This document shows, in pieces, positions 1-10,700 of a stretch of DNA of 64,000 nucleotides. The notes under the pieces are model-generated. The model was given only the letters and a program-made list of their open reading frames with translations. It was not told the origin of the DNA and ran no database searches. The stretch covers positions 1,488,001-1,552,000 of the forward strand of contig JAEOAD010000026.1 in NCBI GenBank assembly GCA_036365145.1. Reading direction: 5' to 3'. How positions within the stretch are numbered: position 1 is the stretch's first letter; the number at the start of each line of letters is the position of its first letter. Both the position numbers and the translations under genes were made by a program. This stretch comes from Orientallactaga sibirica (taxonomy: Eukaryota > Chordata > Mammalia > Rodentia > Dipodidae).

Positions 1-1580
1 TTTCTAATTTTTCTTTCCTAACAGATTCAGATACTAATAAGATACTAGAATGTACTTCATGGGTCATCCGTGCCCTCGCATCATCTTGTCTTCTCCCAAG
101 ATCCAGCTCTGTTCTCATCTGAAGTCACGACTCATGTCTCTGGAACTCCAGACACATGGGCGGGGCCAGGAGGGGTTGGTTAGGAAAGCCAGGCCTGCGG
201 CTGGAAGCTCCCAGAACAGACAGAAAGATAGACCCATCTACTGCCTTCCCATCCCATCCCATCCCATCCTACACTTCCTGTACCTGGGCGGGAGCCATAC
301 CATTTTCTGTACCCTGCCTGGCTACCTAGTAGGAAAAGCCATCACGTATTTTAAGGAAACTAACCCATAAAGACTTGCATCACTTTTTTAAAACGGGGTT
401 GAAATTCCCTTACTTGGAGGCTGAGGCAGGAAGACTGCTGCAAACTCACTGGGCCTGGGACAGCAGGAATACAAAAGAAACCCACACAGGCTTGGTGCTA
501 GGACCGGTCCCGAAGGAGGGCTTGCAAGCTGAATTGAGGAGGGACACAGAGCGTGGCTTGGGAAAATGTAGGCTGGTTGTCGCATGAGGATGCCAGCACC
601 CCATTCCCACAACTGCTTCCCACATCAAGCCCACAGCACATTGGGATCCAAGACAGCCAGGGCCATGCCCCTTTGCTCTTGAACCTGCCCAAGGCATGGG
701 GCAGAAAACAAAGGCCCTGCAGGGCCACTATCGTTGTACAGCGTTTTCTTTCCTGCTTTTTTCTTTTTGTTTTTCTCTTGAGAGAGCGCTGCCCTGTGAG
801 TGGTCAGGGCAGAAACAACCTAGCTCTTGCATGGTTTTCTGGACCCAATGGGCCCCTCTGGCCTAGCTGCCCACCCACCTCCTCCCCCCCCCACCCCCGT
901 CCACCTCAGCACCCCTCCAGTCCTGCGGCAGGAATATACGTTGCTCAGAAAAGCCAAACCCAGCCCTTATTTCTGCTCCCTCTGGTGTCTTTTAATTTGC
1001 ATCTGTCGCCTCGAAACTGGAAAGCAATAGATCAATGTCTGTGCCAATTTGTGTCGCTCACCCATCTCTTTTCTCCCTTCGCTTTTTATTTATATAAATG
1101 TGTGTTGTTTGATGATGGGGTGACCACTCTTTCCTCGTGTAGTCGGAAAAGCGCTCCTTCACACTGAGCCGTGGTGGTGATGGGGGGCTTTGAAGATGGG
1201 GCTGCCTCTGTGACCCCCGGCTCACACTTTGCAGGCCCGTGGGTTGACAAAGCCAGTGTGGGCTTGCAAAAATATATTCTCCAGGAGTCAGAGGTCAGGG
1301 GAGGGCACTCAGCCTTCCCTCATCAAAGAGAGTCATGGCCCAGGGTCCAGTGTGACTGTCCACAAGGTGTGGTTGCAGGCTCTAAAGCCAGAAGTGTTGT
1401 TTTCTTGCCTCAGACCTTGGGTTCGGGACACAATGGGCTTGGCTTCCTGGTGGTCGTCCAGCCTCCCTGGTGGGTAGCTGGTCTCGTAACTGCAATCCTG
1501 CTGCCAAGCTCAGCCATCTGTACCCCTCTTATCAGGGAAGGAAGGACCATGGATACTTTCATTAAAGTCACATGAGACTA
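1..1580 (+). other. Candidate 3' UTR / terminal exon of an upstream gene
   Basis: This is about 1.58 kb without any SINE, unusual in a window where SINEs otherwise fall every few hundred bases. It ends in a convincing poly(A) signal. The open frames inside are short, lack repeat or domain signatures and do not look coding, so a 3' UTR is the best reading. A CT-rich stretch with TTTCCTAACAG at 14-24 looks like a splice acceptor and could open the exon, but the exon may equally start before the window. In mouse the gene just upstream of Specc1l is, as I recall, Bcr on the same strand, so Bcr 3' UTR is the natural guess. I cannot recognise Bcr sequence here and give no symbol. Confidence 0.35.
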
Positions 1581-1602
1581 CTTCTGTTTGTGGTGGTTTC
1601 TG
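1561..1602 (+). terminator. Polyadenylation signal with GT-rich downstream element
   Basis: ATTAAA at 1561-1566 is followed within 20-40 bases by a GT-rich run (TGTTTGTGGTGGTTTCTGG), the classical arrangement of hexamer, cleavage zone and downstream element. SINEs resume immediately afterwards. Confidence 0.5.
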
Positions 1603-1640
1603 GATTAAGAAGAAGAAGAAGGAAAAAAAAAAAAAAAAAC

Positions 1641-1773
1641 AGCTTTTACTCCCAGCACTCTGGAGGCAGAGGTAGGAGGATCACCGTGAGTTCGAGGTCA
1701 CCCTGAGACTACATAGTGAATTCCAGGTCAGCCTGGGCTAGAGCAAGACTTTACCTCAAAAAAAAAAAAAAAG
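1641..1773 (+). mobile_element. B1 SINE
   Basis: Lacks the first ~20 bases of B1; runs from TTTTACTCCCAGCAC to an A-rich tail. Confidence 0.85.
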
Positions 1774-2109
1774 AAAAAAGATGGCCAGTTGGTGCCCCTG
1801 GGTGGAACCCCTGTCCTTCTGGGCTCAGGCAAGATACAAGCAGCTAGTACAAACACAGGAACCAGGGATGCAGGAACTCACTGACTGGTCAGGCCGCAGA
1901 GGGGAAGGGGGTCAGCATGCACCACTGCAGGAAAGCCTGGCCCTGGTGGGTGCTGGGTACCCACAGGCAGGTGCTAGCCAAGAAGCTTGAAGACAGGAAG
2001 CAACAGCTGAGTCCCCTGAGTGTGGGGCAGTCTGGTTTGGGAAGAGGCCATGACCTTAACTGAGGGAGGAAGAAAAGCCACTTGGGAAAGGCAGTTCTGA
2101 CCCTATGAG

Positions 2110-2490
2110 AGGGACAGAACAGCTGGTCAGTGTTCCTGGGCTGGGACAGGAACACCACGCCCCATTCCCTGTGCACTGAAACATCTCCACCACACCCTCC
2201 AAGGCTCAGGGTCCACTGCGGAAGAGGAGGTGGAAAGAACGTAAGAGCCAAAGGAAGGGTCGGACTGCCTACAATGCAGACATAAAATGGCCTGGATATC
2301 CATGACCTCACAGTGCCTACACAAGACCATCATAATAGGATGAAAAGATGATGACTTCAAAATAAAAGAGAGGCTAATTCAAAGGCGGAGGGGATATGAT
2401 AGAGGATGGATATGTGAAGGGGAAACTGGGAGAGGGGAGGGAATGATCATGATTGATTGTTATTATGGAAGTTGTCAATAAAAAAACGTT
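2110..2490 (+). mobile_element. L1 3' end fragment
   Basis: 3' UTR of a rodent L1 in sense orientation. It has the purine-rich tract (AAACTGGGAGAGGGGAGGG) and ends in a TTATGGAAGTTGTCAATAAA-type terminus with an A tail. The same terminus recurs near 50.1 kb and, inverted, at 8.5 kb. Confidence 0.75.
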
Positions 2491-2493
2491 TAA

Positions 2494-2698
2494 GGGCTGG
2501 AGAGATGACTTAGCACTTAGGGTGTTTGCCTGCAAAGCCTAAGGACCCAGGTTCGATTTCCCAGTCCCCACATAAGCCAGATGCACAAGGTGGGGCATGA
2601 GTCTGGAGTTCGTTTGCAGTGGCTGGATGCCCTGGCACGCCCATTCTCTTGCCCTCGCTCTCTGCCTCTTTCACTCCCTGTCTCTCTCAAATAATTGT
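2494..2698 (+). mobile_element. DIP-like SINE
   Basis: Complete tRNA-derived head, body and CT-rich end, inserted directly behind the L1 tail. Confidence 0.85.
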
Positions 2699-2838
2699 TT
2701 TTTTCGAGGTAGGGTCTCACTCTAGCTCAGGCTGACCTGGAATTAATTATGTAGTCTCAGGGTGGCCTCAAACTCATGGCAATCCTACCTCTGCCTCCCA
2801 AGTGCTGGGATTAAAGGCGTGCACCACCACACCCAGCT
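2699..2838 (-). mobile_element. B1 SINE
   Basis: Near full length, ending CCACACCCAGCT. Confidence 0.85.
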
Positions 2839-3508
2839 AAATAAATAAGTTTTTTTTTTAAGTTGGAAAAAAATACTAAAAGAAAGAAAGAGAAAGGAAA
2901 GGAAAGGAAAATCTCAAAAAGACTTACATACCCACTCACCCTCCATGGCTCCCAATTGCCTTAAAAGGCAGCATTTACAGGATCTAATGATGGCTGTTGC
3001 AAATAGTTCTGGAAAAAATAAACAGGAAAAGCAAGGGGGAGATAAACTGCTCTTGAAGAGGCCCAAATGGCCTGATCTGGAGCAGTGCCCGCAGACTGGC
3101 AGGCCACACCAGGACTGGAGGAGGGTCAGTGCTGGCAGATGAATGGGAGTGGGGGACTGTGGACTTGGGTAGGGTGTTGGAGCCCATGTGACCTAACTGG
3201 AGTGAGAGAGAGAGCTGCCAAACCAAGCAGAGCCCCGTATCGCTCCAGTTCTCACCGAAAGAGCAGCCAGGGACGTGACCAAGACGGGCATCTCCAGAAA
3301 TGAGGTCTTGAAGACAGACATCTCTCACACACGACCAGATTAGAAAAGGGAGCAGCTGTTGAGGGTAAAATTGTGCCAAAAACCCTGAACCAGGCAGCCC
3401 GGCCCAATGTCGCATGTTAATACATTCTATGAATGGCCTCGGAGCGTGTCTAGCCATTTCTCCAACTAAAACAGCCCTTTATTTTTTTTAAAAAAAATTA
3501 TTTTATTG
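2839..3508. other. Intergenic stretch without a recognisable gene
   Basis: A-rich and GAAAG-rich at the start, then about 550 bases of complex sequence. I see no exon, repeat family or RNA gene in it. Confidence 0.4.
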
Positions 3509-3719
3509 GGCTGGAGAGATGGCTTAGCGGTTAAGCGCTTGCCTGTGAAGCCTAAGGACCCCAGTTCGAGGCTTGATTCTCCAGGACCCACAAAAGCCAG
3601 ATGCACAAGGTGGCGCATGCATCTGGAGTTTGTTTGCAGCGGCTGGAGGCCCTGGCATGCCTGTTCTCTCTCTCTCTCTCTCTACCTGCCTATTTCTGTA
3701 TCTCTCTCAAATAAATAAT
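3509..3719 (+). mobile_element. DIP-like SINE
   Basis: Full length, variant carrying the extra GAGGCTTGATTC segment behind the B box; (TC)n then (AAAT) tail. Confidence 0.88.
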
Positions 3720-3855
3720 AGAATATTTTTTAAAAATTATTTTATTATTGAGAAATTTAATATATGAACATACAGTAATTTGCGCTCCCAACTGTTGTCC
3801 CCTCTCCTCTGCCACCTCATCCCTTGAAGGTCTTCCTCTTTCTTTTTCTTATTTT

Positions 3856-3900
3856 TTTAAAGTTTTTATTTTTATTTATTTACTTGGGAGAGACAGAGAA

Positions 3901-3936
<36 letters not shown>

Positions 3937-4083
3937 TGGGCACACCAGGTCCTCTAGCCACTGCACCAGATGCATGCACCACCACGTGCATCTGGCTTCA
4001 GTGGGTGCTGGGAAATCAAGCCTCGAACTGGAGTCCTTAGGCTTCACAGGCAAGCGCTTAACCACAAAGCCATCTCTCCAGCC
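3856..4083 (-). mobile_element. DIP-like SINE
   Basis: Full length and inverted, with a (GA)n run at about 3899-3932 from its CT-rich end. Confidence 0.88.
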
Positions 4084-4104
4084 CAGGTCCTCCTCTTTCA
4101 AGGT

Positions 4105-4262
4105 CCTCCGGACGTGGTGGCGCACACCTTTAATCCCAGCACTCGGGAGGCAGAGGTAAGAGAATCGTCGTGAGTTCAAGGCCACCCTGAGATGACATAG
4201 TGAATTCCAGGTCAGCCTGAGCAAGACCCTATCTCGAAAAACAAAACAAAACAAAACAAAAA
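4105..4262 (+). mobile_element. B1 SINE
   Basis: Full length from GGACGTGGTGGCGCAC to a (CAAAA)n tail. Confidence 0.85.
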
Positions 4263-4807
4263 ATGTTTGTCAATTTGACCCATTGCCCACATTTGCTATC
4301 TTGACCCCACATTCCCATTCCTGTTGCTGAGTTCCGGGGTAAAATAGGGCCAAATAAAGAATGGGGAAACCAGGGAGGACAAGGGAATTTCTGTTATTTC
4401 TTCTATTTCCTGAAAAAGAAAAATATTTTAAATGCTGGGATAGATTGGGCAGGGGAACCACAGGAGCTCCAGCAGTCTTTTTAAAATATTTATTTGATAG
4501 AGAGAGGGAGAGTGAACAGAATGAAAAATATTTTACCATTATAAAGTATTTAAAATCAACCAGGGCTTCTTAAATCTTTATGCTCCCACTAGATAAACAC
4601 TCTTGGCTATGCACAGTGGCGCATGCCTACAACCCTAATGATAAGGATTGGGAGCAAGGGAGATTTCTCCTGGTAGGTAGTCAGCTAGGGACTGGCCCTC
4701 AGAAACATAGACGCCACCTCGCCTGCCCTGGCAGGACCAGAACTCCGTCTGATTCCATCCTATCCAAGATGCCCTCGAGCAACAACTCCAATCCCACATT
4801 TGTGATT

Positions 4808-5014
4808 TTTTTTTAAAGATTTTATTTTTATTTATTTATTAGAGACAGAGGAGGAGAGTGAGAATGGGTGTGCCAGGGTCTCTAGCCATTGCAAACGAAC
4901 TCCAAACACATGTGCCACCATGTGAATCTGGCTTATGTGGGTCCTGGAGAATAGAACCAGGGTCCTTAGGCTTCACAGGCATGTGCCTTAACTGCTAAGC
5001 CATCTCTCCAGACC
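4808..5014 (-). mobile_element. DIP-like SINE
   Basis: Full length, inverted, A/T-rich tail at its left end. Confidence 0.87.
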
Positions 5015-5082
5015 CCCACATTTGTAATTCCCCAACCCTTGTGGTCAGCTTCACGTTGCTGGGATGAACATCCGAATCAGGC

Positions 5083-5427
5083 ATAGTTAAGTTCACATTG
5101 CTGGCAGAAATCACCCGACCAAGAGCAGCTTTTGAGGAAAAAAATGGATTTATTTTGGCTTACAGACTCGAGGGGAAGTTCCATGAGGGCAGAGCAAAAC
5201 TGTGGCATGAGCAGAGGGTGGACATCACCCCCTGGCCAACATAAGGTGGACAATAGCAACAGGAGAGTGTGCCAAACACGGCAAGGTGAAACTGGCTATA
5301 ATATCCTTAAGCCCGCCCCCAACAATACACCACCTCCAGGAGGCGTTAATTCCCGAATCTCCATCAGCTAGGAACCTAGCATTCAGACCCCCTAAGTTTA
5401 TGGGGGACACCTGACTCAAACTACCAC
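5083..5427 (-). mobile_element. MaLR-type solo LTR
   Basis: Inverted LTR of about 345 bp of the family seen complete at 40400-40753. It carries the inverted poly(A)-signal region, the GC-rich core with GGGGGCGGGC reversed, and the TTATAGCC-like box. Most of it (from 5180) is duplicated at 6551-6797. Confidence 0.65.
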
Positions 5428-5690
5428 TAGGAGGAAGGGTTTTCTTTTAGGCTTAGAGATCCAGAGGAAGTTCCATAATGGCAGAAGAGGCTGGCCTCCT
5501 TTCACAGATCCAAGCAGAGAGAGACCACCAGGAGCCAGCACCACAGGCAAGCACGCACCTGCGGCATGCAGGACCCCCGAGCTCAGAGTGCTCTGCATAC
5601 CTTTAGGTTGGAATTTAGATCCTGCCCCAGTGACACACTCACCAGCCAGGCGGCTGGAGACTCAAATTACAACCTTTAATAAAACACCTG
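5428..5690 (-). mobile_element. Second MaLR-like LTR fragment
   Basis: Starts like the preceding LTR (GAAGTTCCATAATGGCAG) but has a different middle, including the CCCCAGTGACACACTC motif typical of inverted MT/ORR-like LTRs. Present again at 6798-7060. Confidence 0.45.
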
Positions 5691-5692
5691 AT

Positions 5693-5935
5693 GAGCTGGA
5701 GAGATGGCTTTGCAGTTAAGGCGCTGACATGTGAAGCCTAAGGACTCATGTTCAACTCTCCAGGTCCCACATAAGCCAGACGCACTGTGACCCAAGCACG
5801 CAGTGGCACACATGAGCACAAGGGGCACACGCATCTGGACTTCAATTGCAGTGGCTGGAGGCTCTGGTGTGCTAATTGTCTCCCCCCCAAACACACACCA
5901 CTTCTCTCTCACACATAAAAAAAAAAAAGGTCAGT
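5693..5935 (+). mobile_element. DIP-like SINE, long subfamily
   Basis: Carries an additional middle segment (ACGCAGTGGCACACATGAGC region) relative to the common form and a CACACATAAAA tail. Confidence 0.75.
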
Positions 5936-5990
5936 CTGTTAGGCTTGCCTCCATAAAATAAAATAAAATTAAAAAAAAAAAAAACACTTG

Positions 5991-6190
5991 AGGGCTGGAG
6001 AGATGGCTCAGTGAATAAGGCACTTGCCTGCAAAGCCTAATGGCCTACATCCAATTCCCAGTACCCATGTAAAGCCAGAAGCACAAAGTGACATGTGCAT
6101 CTGGAGTTTGTTTGCAGTGGCAGGAGGCCCTGGCATGCCTATTCTCTCTCCGTCTCTTCCCATCTCTCTCTAGAACAAGTAGTTTAAAAA
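5991..6190 (+). mobile_element. DIP-like SINE
   Basis: Older, diverged copy with head GGGCTGGAGAGATGGCTCAG. Confidence 0.8.
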
Positions 6191-6200
6191 GACTTCCTGG

Positions 6201-6349
6201 GGGGCTGGAGAGATGGCTTAGCGGTTAAGACGCATGCCTGCGAAGCCTAAGGATCCAGGTTCCATTCTCCAGGTCCCACTTAAGCCAGATGCACAAGGTG
6301 ATACGTGCGTCTGAAGTTTGTTTGGAGTGGCTGGAGGCCCTAGCATGCC

Positions 6350-6387
<38 letters not shown>

Positions 6388-6396
6388 TAAATATTA
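6201..6396 (+). mobile_element. DIP-like SINE
   Basis: Full length with a long (CT)n run at 6352-6382. The matching copy at 7542-7730 has a shorter run. Confidence 0.85.
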
Positions 6397-7060
6397 AAAA
6401 TTATTTTAAATAAATAAAAGACTGCTGGGGCTCTGGTGACCGCTCCCCCCCGACCTCCATCTATTCCAAGCAGGCTGGCCTCTGTGTCTTTTGTTCTGAG
6501 ACAGGGTCTTACTACATGGCATAGGATGCTTTGGAACTCCATCTTCCTGCTCCATGAGGGCAGAGCAAAACTGTGGCATGAGCAGAGGGTGGACATCACC
6601 CCTGGCCAACATAAGGTGGACAATAGCAACAGGAGAGTGTGCCAAACACAGCAACGGGAAACTGGCTATAATATCCTTAAGCCCGCCCCCAACAATACAC
6701 CACCTCCAGGAGGCGTTAATTCCCGAATCTCCATCAGCTGGGAACCTATCATTCAGACCCCCTAAGTTTATGGGGGACACCTGACTCAAACTACCACTAG
6801 GAGGAAGGGTTTTCTTTTAGGCTTAGAGATCCAGAGGAAGTTCCATAATGGCAGAAGAGGCTGGCCTCCTTTCACAGATCCAAGCAGAGAGAGACCACCA
6901 GGAGCCAGCACCACAGGCAAGCACGCACCTGCGGCATGCAGGACCCCCGAGCTCAGAGTGCTCTGCATACCTTTAGGTTGGAATTTAGATCCTGCCCCAG
7001 TGACACACTCTCCAGCCAGGCGGCTGGAGACTCGAATTAGAACCTTTAATAAAACACCTG

Positions 7061-7280
7061 ATGAGCTGACATGTGAAGCCTAAGGACTCATGTTCAACTC
7101 TCCAGGTCCCACATAAGCCAGACGCACTGTGACCCAAGCACGCAGTGGCACACATGAGCACAAGGGGCACACGCATCTGGACTTCAATTGCAGTGGCTGG
7201 AGGCTCTGGTGTGCTAATTCTCTCCCCCCCCACACACACATACCACTTCTCTCTCACACATAAAAAAAAAAAAGGTCAGT
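7061..7280 (+). mobile_element. DIP-like SINE with deleted head
   Basis: Copy B counterpart of 5693-5935. The tRNA-like head after GAGCTG is missing. Confidence 0.7.
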
Positions 7281-7328
7281 CTGTTAGGCTTGCCTCCATA
7301 AAAAAAAAAAAAAAAAAAAAAAACACTT

Positions 7329-7530
7329 GAGGGCTGGAGAGATGGCTCAGTGAATAAGGCACTTGCCTGCAAAGCCTAATGGCCTACATCCAATTCCCAG
7401 TACCCATGTAAAGCCAGAAGCACAAAGTGACATGTGCATCTGGAGTTTGTTTGCAGTGGCAGGAGGCCCTGGCATGGCTATTCTCTCTCCTTCTCTTCCC
7501 ATCTCTCTCTAGAACAAGTAGTTTAAAAAG
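7329..7530 (+). mobile_element. DIP-like SINE
   Basis: Copy B counterpart of 5991-6190, preceded by an A run of about 22. Confidence 0.8.
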
Positions 7531-7541
7531 ACTTCCTGGGG

Positions 7542-7730
7542 GGCTGGAGAGATGGCTTAGCGGTTAAGACGCATGCCTGCGAAGCCTAAGGATCCAGGTT
7601 CCATTCTCCAGGTCCCACTTAAGCCAGATGCACAAGGTGACACGTGCGTCTGAAGTTTGTTTGGAGTGGCTGGAGGCCCTAGCATGCCCATTCTCTCTCT
7701 CTCTCTCATAAATAAATATTAAAAATTATT
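7542..7730 (+). mobile_element. DIP-like SINE
   Basis: Copy B counterpart of 6201-6396. Confidence 0.85.
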
Positions 7731-7799
7731 TTAAATAAATAAAAGACTGCTGGGGCTCTGGTGACCCCCCCCGACCTCCATCTATTTCAAGCAGGCTGG

Positions 7800-7910
7800 C
7801 CTCTCTGTCTTTTGTTCTGAGACAGGGTCTTACTACATGGCATAGGATGCTTTGGAACTCCATCTTCCTGCCTTGGCCTCCCCAGTGGTAGGATTATAGA
7901 TAAGCATGTC
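7800..7910 (-). mobile_element. Old B1-type SINE
   Basis: Diverged inverted monomer (GAGACAGGGTCTTACTACAT through GGTAGGATTATAG). It spans the right border of the tandem duplication, showing that this is the ancestral junction. Confidence 0.5.
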
Positions 7911-8173
7911 TAACTGAAGAGAGAGCTCTTAACGCTTGATAAAGCAACTTGTAACTTGGAAGAAGGCTGGCTGTAAGGTGGACATGTTGTGGTCACCGGA
8001 ACTGTTGGCAGTATGGCTGTGGTCCTTCCAGATGCTCAGACCTACATCACATGTCTGCCCCATCTGGAACGAATTGTCATGGCCACCACCACTTCCTGTT
8101 TCACGTTGCGAGAGCATTCCTATTTGGGGCAAAATGAAGTCTTTAAAGGAAAGTGGGGTTTTTTGTTTGTTTG

Positions 8174-8277
8174 TTTTTTTGTTTTTGAGGTAGGGTCTCA
8201 CTCTAGCCCAGGTTGACCTGGAGTTCACTCTGTAGTACCGGATTGGCCTCAAACTCACAGAGATCCTCCTACCTCTT
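8174..8277 (-). mobile_element. B1 SINE, interrupted
   Basis: Its left monomer end is cut off by the next element. Confidence 0.8.
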
Positions 8278-8487
8278 TATTTTTATTTATTTATTTATTA
8301 GAGACAGAGAGAGGGAAAGAGACAGTGAGTGAGAATGGGTGTGCCAGGGCCTCTAGCCACTGCAAATGAACTCCAGATGGCATGTGCCACCATGTGCATC
8401 TGGCTTACGTGGGACCTGGAGAATCAAACCTGGGTCCTTAGACTTCACAGGCATGCGCCTTAACGGCTAAGCCATCTCTCTAGCCTT
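8278..8487 (-). mobile_element. DIP-like SINE
   Basis: Full length, inverted, inserted at the end of the B1. Confidence 0.87.
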
Positions 8488-8499
8488 TTTAATTTTTAT

Positions 8500-8709
8500 T
8501 TATTTATTTTTATTGTCAACTTCCCTAATTGTAGACAATAACCCATGGTATTTCCCTCCCTCCCCCCACTTTCCCCTTTGAAACTCCACTCTCCATCATA
8601 TCCCCTCCCCCTCTCAATCAGTCTCTCTTTTCAGTTGGATGTCATGATCTGTTCCTCCTATTATGATGGTCTTGTGCAGGTAGTGTCCGGCACTATGGGG
8701 GGGGGGGGG
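8500..8709 (-). mobile_element. L1 3' end fragment
   Basis: Inverted copy of the 2.3-2.5 kb L1 terminus (TTTTATTGTCAACTTCC, pyrimidine-rich tract, then TATTATGATGGTCTTGTG). Closes in a 13-base G run at 8697-8709. Confidence 0.75.
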
Positions 8710-8754
8710 ACTAGCACTGCACTGCAGCTTCTAAGAATGTCCTCGGGTTTCTTT

Positions 8755-8781
8755 CCTCCTCCTCCTCCTCCTCCTCCTCCT
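8755..8781. repeat. (CCT)n microsatellite
   Basis: Nine CCT units in a row. Confidence 0.95.
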
Positions 8782-8828
8782 AGGAGGCTTTCCTGGAGGT
8801 GAAGGAAGGACACGAGGTACATTGTACT

Positions 8829-8942
8829 TTGTTCGTTTGTTTTAGGTAGGGTCTCAGGGTGGTCTCGAACTCACAAAGATCCTCCTACCTCTGCCTCACA
8901 GTGAGTGTTGGGATTAAAGGTGTGTGCCACCACGCCCAGCCA
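8829..8942 (-). mobile_element. B1 SINE with internal deletion
   Basis: GTAGGGTCTC is joined directly to AGGGTGGTCTCGAAC, dropping about 40 bases. Confidence 0.75.
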
Positions 8943-9099
8943 TTGTACTTTTATGTGCCTGCGACCAACGGTGGTGCTGGGTGGTGCTGGGACTTCCCTC
9001 TCTTCTCCATCACCACCAGCCCTTCAGAAGCAGCACACACGCGCCATCACTACAGCTGCATGCAGTTGCCTTTCTGGATTAACTGTTTTCAGCAATCTG

Positions 9100-9277
9100 A
9101 TTTCTTATTTGAGAGAGATGGGTAGGAGGAAGAGAATGGGCATGCTAGGGCCTCTAGCTGCTGCAAACAGACTCCAGACACATGTGCATCTGGCTTATAT
9201 GGGTACTGGGGAATTGAACCAGGATCCTTAAGCTTCATGGGCAAGTGCCTTAGTCACTAAACCATCTCTCCAGCCCA
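9100..9277 (-). mobile_element. DIP-like SINE
   Basis: Inverted, with a shortened CT-rich end. Confidence 0.82.
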
Positions 9278-9324
9278 GCAATCTGACTTCTAAGAAACTA
9301 TTTAACTGTTATGCCAATATAAAG

Positions 9325-9451
9325 AGGGGCACACACCTTTAATCCCAGCACTTGGGAGGCAGAGGTAGGAGGATCGCGGTGAGTTTGAGGCCACCCTGAG
9401 ACTGCATAGTGAATTCCAAATCTTCGAACAACCAAAATAATAATAATAATA
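9325..9451 (+). mobile_element. B1 SINE
   Basis: 5' truncated, 3' part shortened, ends in (AAT)n. Confidence 0.78.
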
Positions 9452-9843
9452 AATCAAGAGGGGCACAGACCTTCTCCCCTGCCTTACTGGAATTCAGGCT
9501 GGAACAAAAAATGTGCAGGACTGGGGTTGGTAGACAAAGGTCTCATTTATGGGTCATTATGGCCAGTGGCCATGTGGCTGGCACCAGATAAAGTTACTCC
9601 ATAATGTACCCTTCCCCCAGGACATGTGGGCCCCACCCACATTGGCTTATAAATGAGTACTCATATACATTTTTAAATATATATGAAATTAGCTCCAGTC
9701 CCCTTCTGTTTACAATATAACTAGAATTCTAAACAAAAAGAGGTATTTTTCCTTTAGTTGTATTCCATGTTCTTTGTCGTATCCCCAAAGCTGGCTAGTG
9801 TTCATGTTCTTTTTGTGTAGTCTGTCTTTATATGTGTGAGCTC

Positions 9844-9847
<4 letters not shown>
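9452..9847. other. Intergenic stretch, no gene seen
   Basis: AT-rich complex sequence without a family I recognise. The part at 9560-9660 (GGCCAGTGGCCATG, GGGCCCCACCC) could be an old transposon remnant. Confidence 0.3.
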
Positions 9848-9885
<38 letters not shown>

Positions 9886-9886
9886 T
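9847..9886. repeat. (ATT)n microsatellite
   Basis: About 13 uninterrupted units, forming the tail side of the adjacent inverted B1. Confidence 0.95.
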
Positions 9887-10025
9887 TCGAGGTAGGATCT
9901 CACTGTAGTTCAGGCTGACCTGGAATTCACTATGTAGTCTCAGGGTGGCCTTGAACTCATGGCGCTCCTCCTACCTCTGCCTCCCGAGTGCTGGGATCAA
10001 AGGCGTGCGCCACCATGTCCTGCTT
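9886..10025 (-). mobile_element. B1 SINE
   Basis: Full length, inverted. Confidence 0.87.
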
Positions 10026-10269
10026 TGGTTAGCTTTTCTGTTGGCAGCCTGAAGACCTCTCTTTCAGCCATGAAAAGGGCTCCTGTATGCGCCTGAGTTG
10101 TTTTTCTTTCTGGGCTTCTTCTGCACAGCCCGCAGCCAGCTGGGCATCCCAAGGAAACTCGTCAGCTTTAGGTCATGGTTGCCAGGTTCATAGGCCAAGT
10201 GGATTTGGAAACTAACAGTTCATCTCTGTGTGTAGACACCTCCACCCTTGGCTAACAACTGTACATTTC
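10026..10269. other. Intergenic stretch, no gene seen
   Basis: Single-copy looking, no frame or motif of note. Confidence 0.3.
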
Positions 10270-10426
10270 CAACAGCACTTTTTTTTTTTCTTTTTGAAGG
10301 TCTCACTCGAGCCCAGGCTGACCTGGAATTCACTATGTAGTCTCAGAGTGGCCTCAAACTCACAGGCATCCTCCTACCCTTGCCTCTGAGTACTGGGATT
10401 AAAAGCATGCACCACCATGCCTGGCA
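10270..10426 (-). mobile_element. B1 SINE
   Basis: Full length; duplicated target AACTGCACATTTCC / AACTGTACATTTCC on its two sides. Confidence 0.87.
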
Positions 10427-10477
10427 CAACTGCACATTTCCCAAGCTTCACCATCTCCTTGGAAAAGCATGGCAAGA

Positions 10478-10700
10478 TGGGCTGGAGAGATGGCTTAGAG
10501 GTTAAGGCGCTTGCCTGCAAAGCCTAAGGACTCAGGTTCGCTTCCCCAGTACCCATGTAAGCCAGATGCACAAAGTGGCACGTGTGCCTGGAGTTTGTTT
10601 GCAGTGGCTGGAGGCCCTGGCGTGCCCATTCTCTCTCTGTGTCTGTCTCTCTTCTCTGTATTTCTTTCTCTCTGCTTGCAAATAAACAAATATTTTAAAA
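10478..10700 (+). mobile_element. DIP-like SINE
   Basis: Full length. Confidence 0.88.

Larger units (their letters stand above)
5180..6550. repeat. Tandem duplication, copy A (1.37 kb)
   Basis: Copy A begins inside the LTR at CCATGAGGGC and ends at ATCTTCCTGC, where copy B starts directly. It contains part of a MaLR LTR, a second LTR-like fragment, three DIP elements and an old SINE fragment. By eye the copies differ at only a few percent of positions outside length changes. Confidence 0.85.
6551..7871. repeat. Tandem duplication, copy B (1.32 kb)
   Basis: Repeats copy A at an initial offset of 1371 bases. It is shorter because of a 28-base deletion near 7068, where a DIP head is lost between two GCTG motifs, and because of a shorter (CT)n. 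After 7871 the sequence continues into what must be the original right flank. Confidence 0.85.

Noticed and set aside
553..1167. 204-codon frame in the first 1.2 kb
   Set aside because: Low-complexity Pro/Ser-rich, no family resemblance; better explained as 3' UTR.
5083..5427. URR1-type hAT DNA transposon as the identity of the 350-bp TGTGGTGG family
   Set aside because: The GGGGGCGGGC core is shared in style, but TG...CA ends, a TATA-like box, an AATAA-type poly(A) region and a 5-bp (not 8-bp) target duplication at 40.4 kb favour a MaLR LTR.
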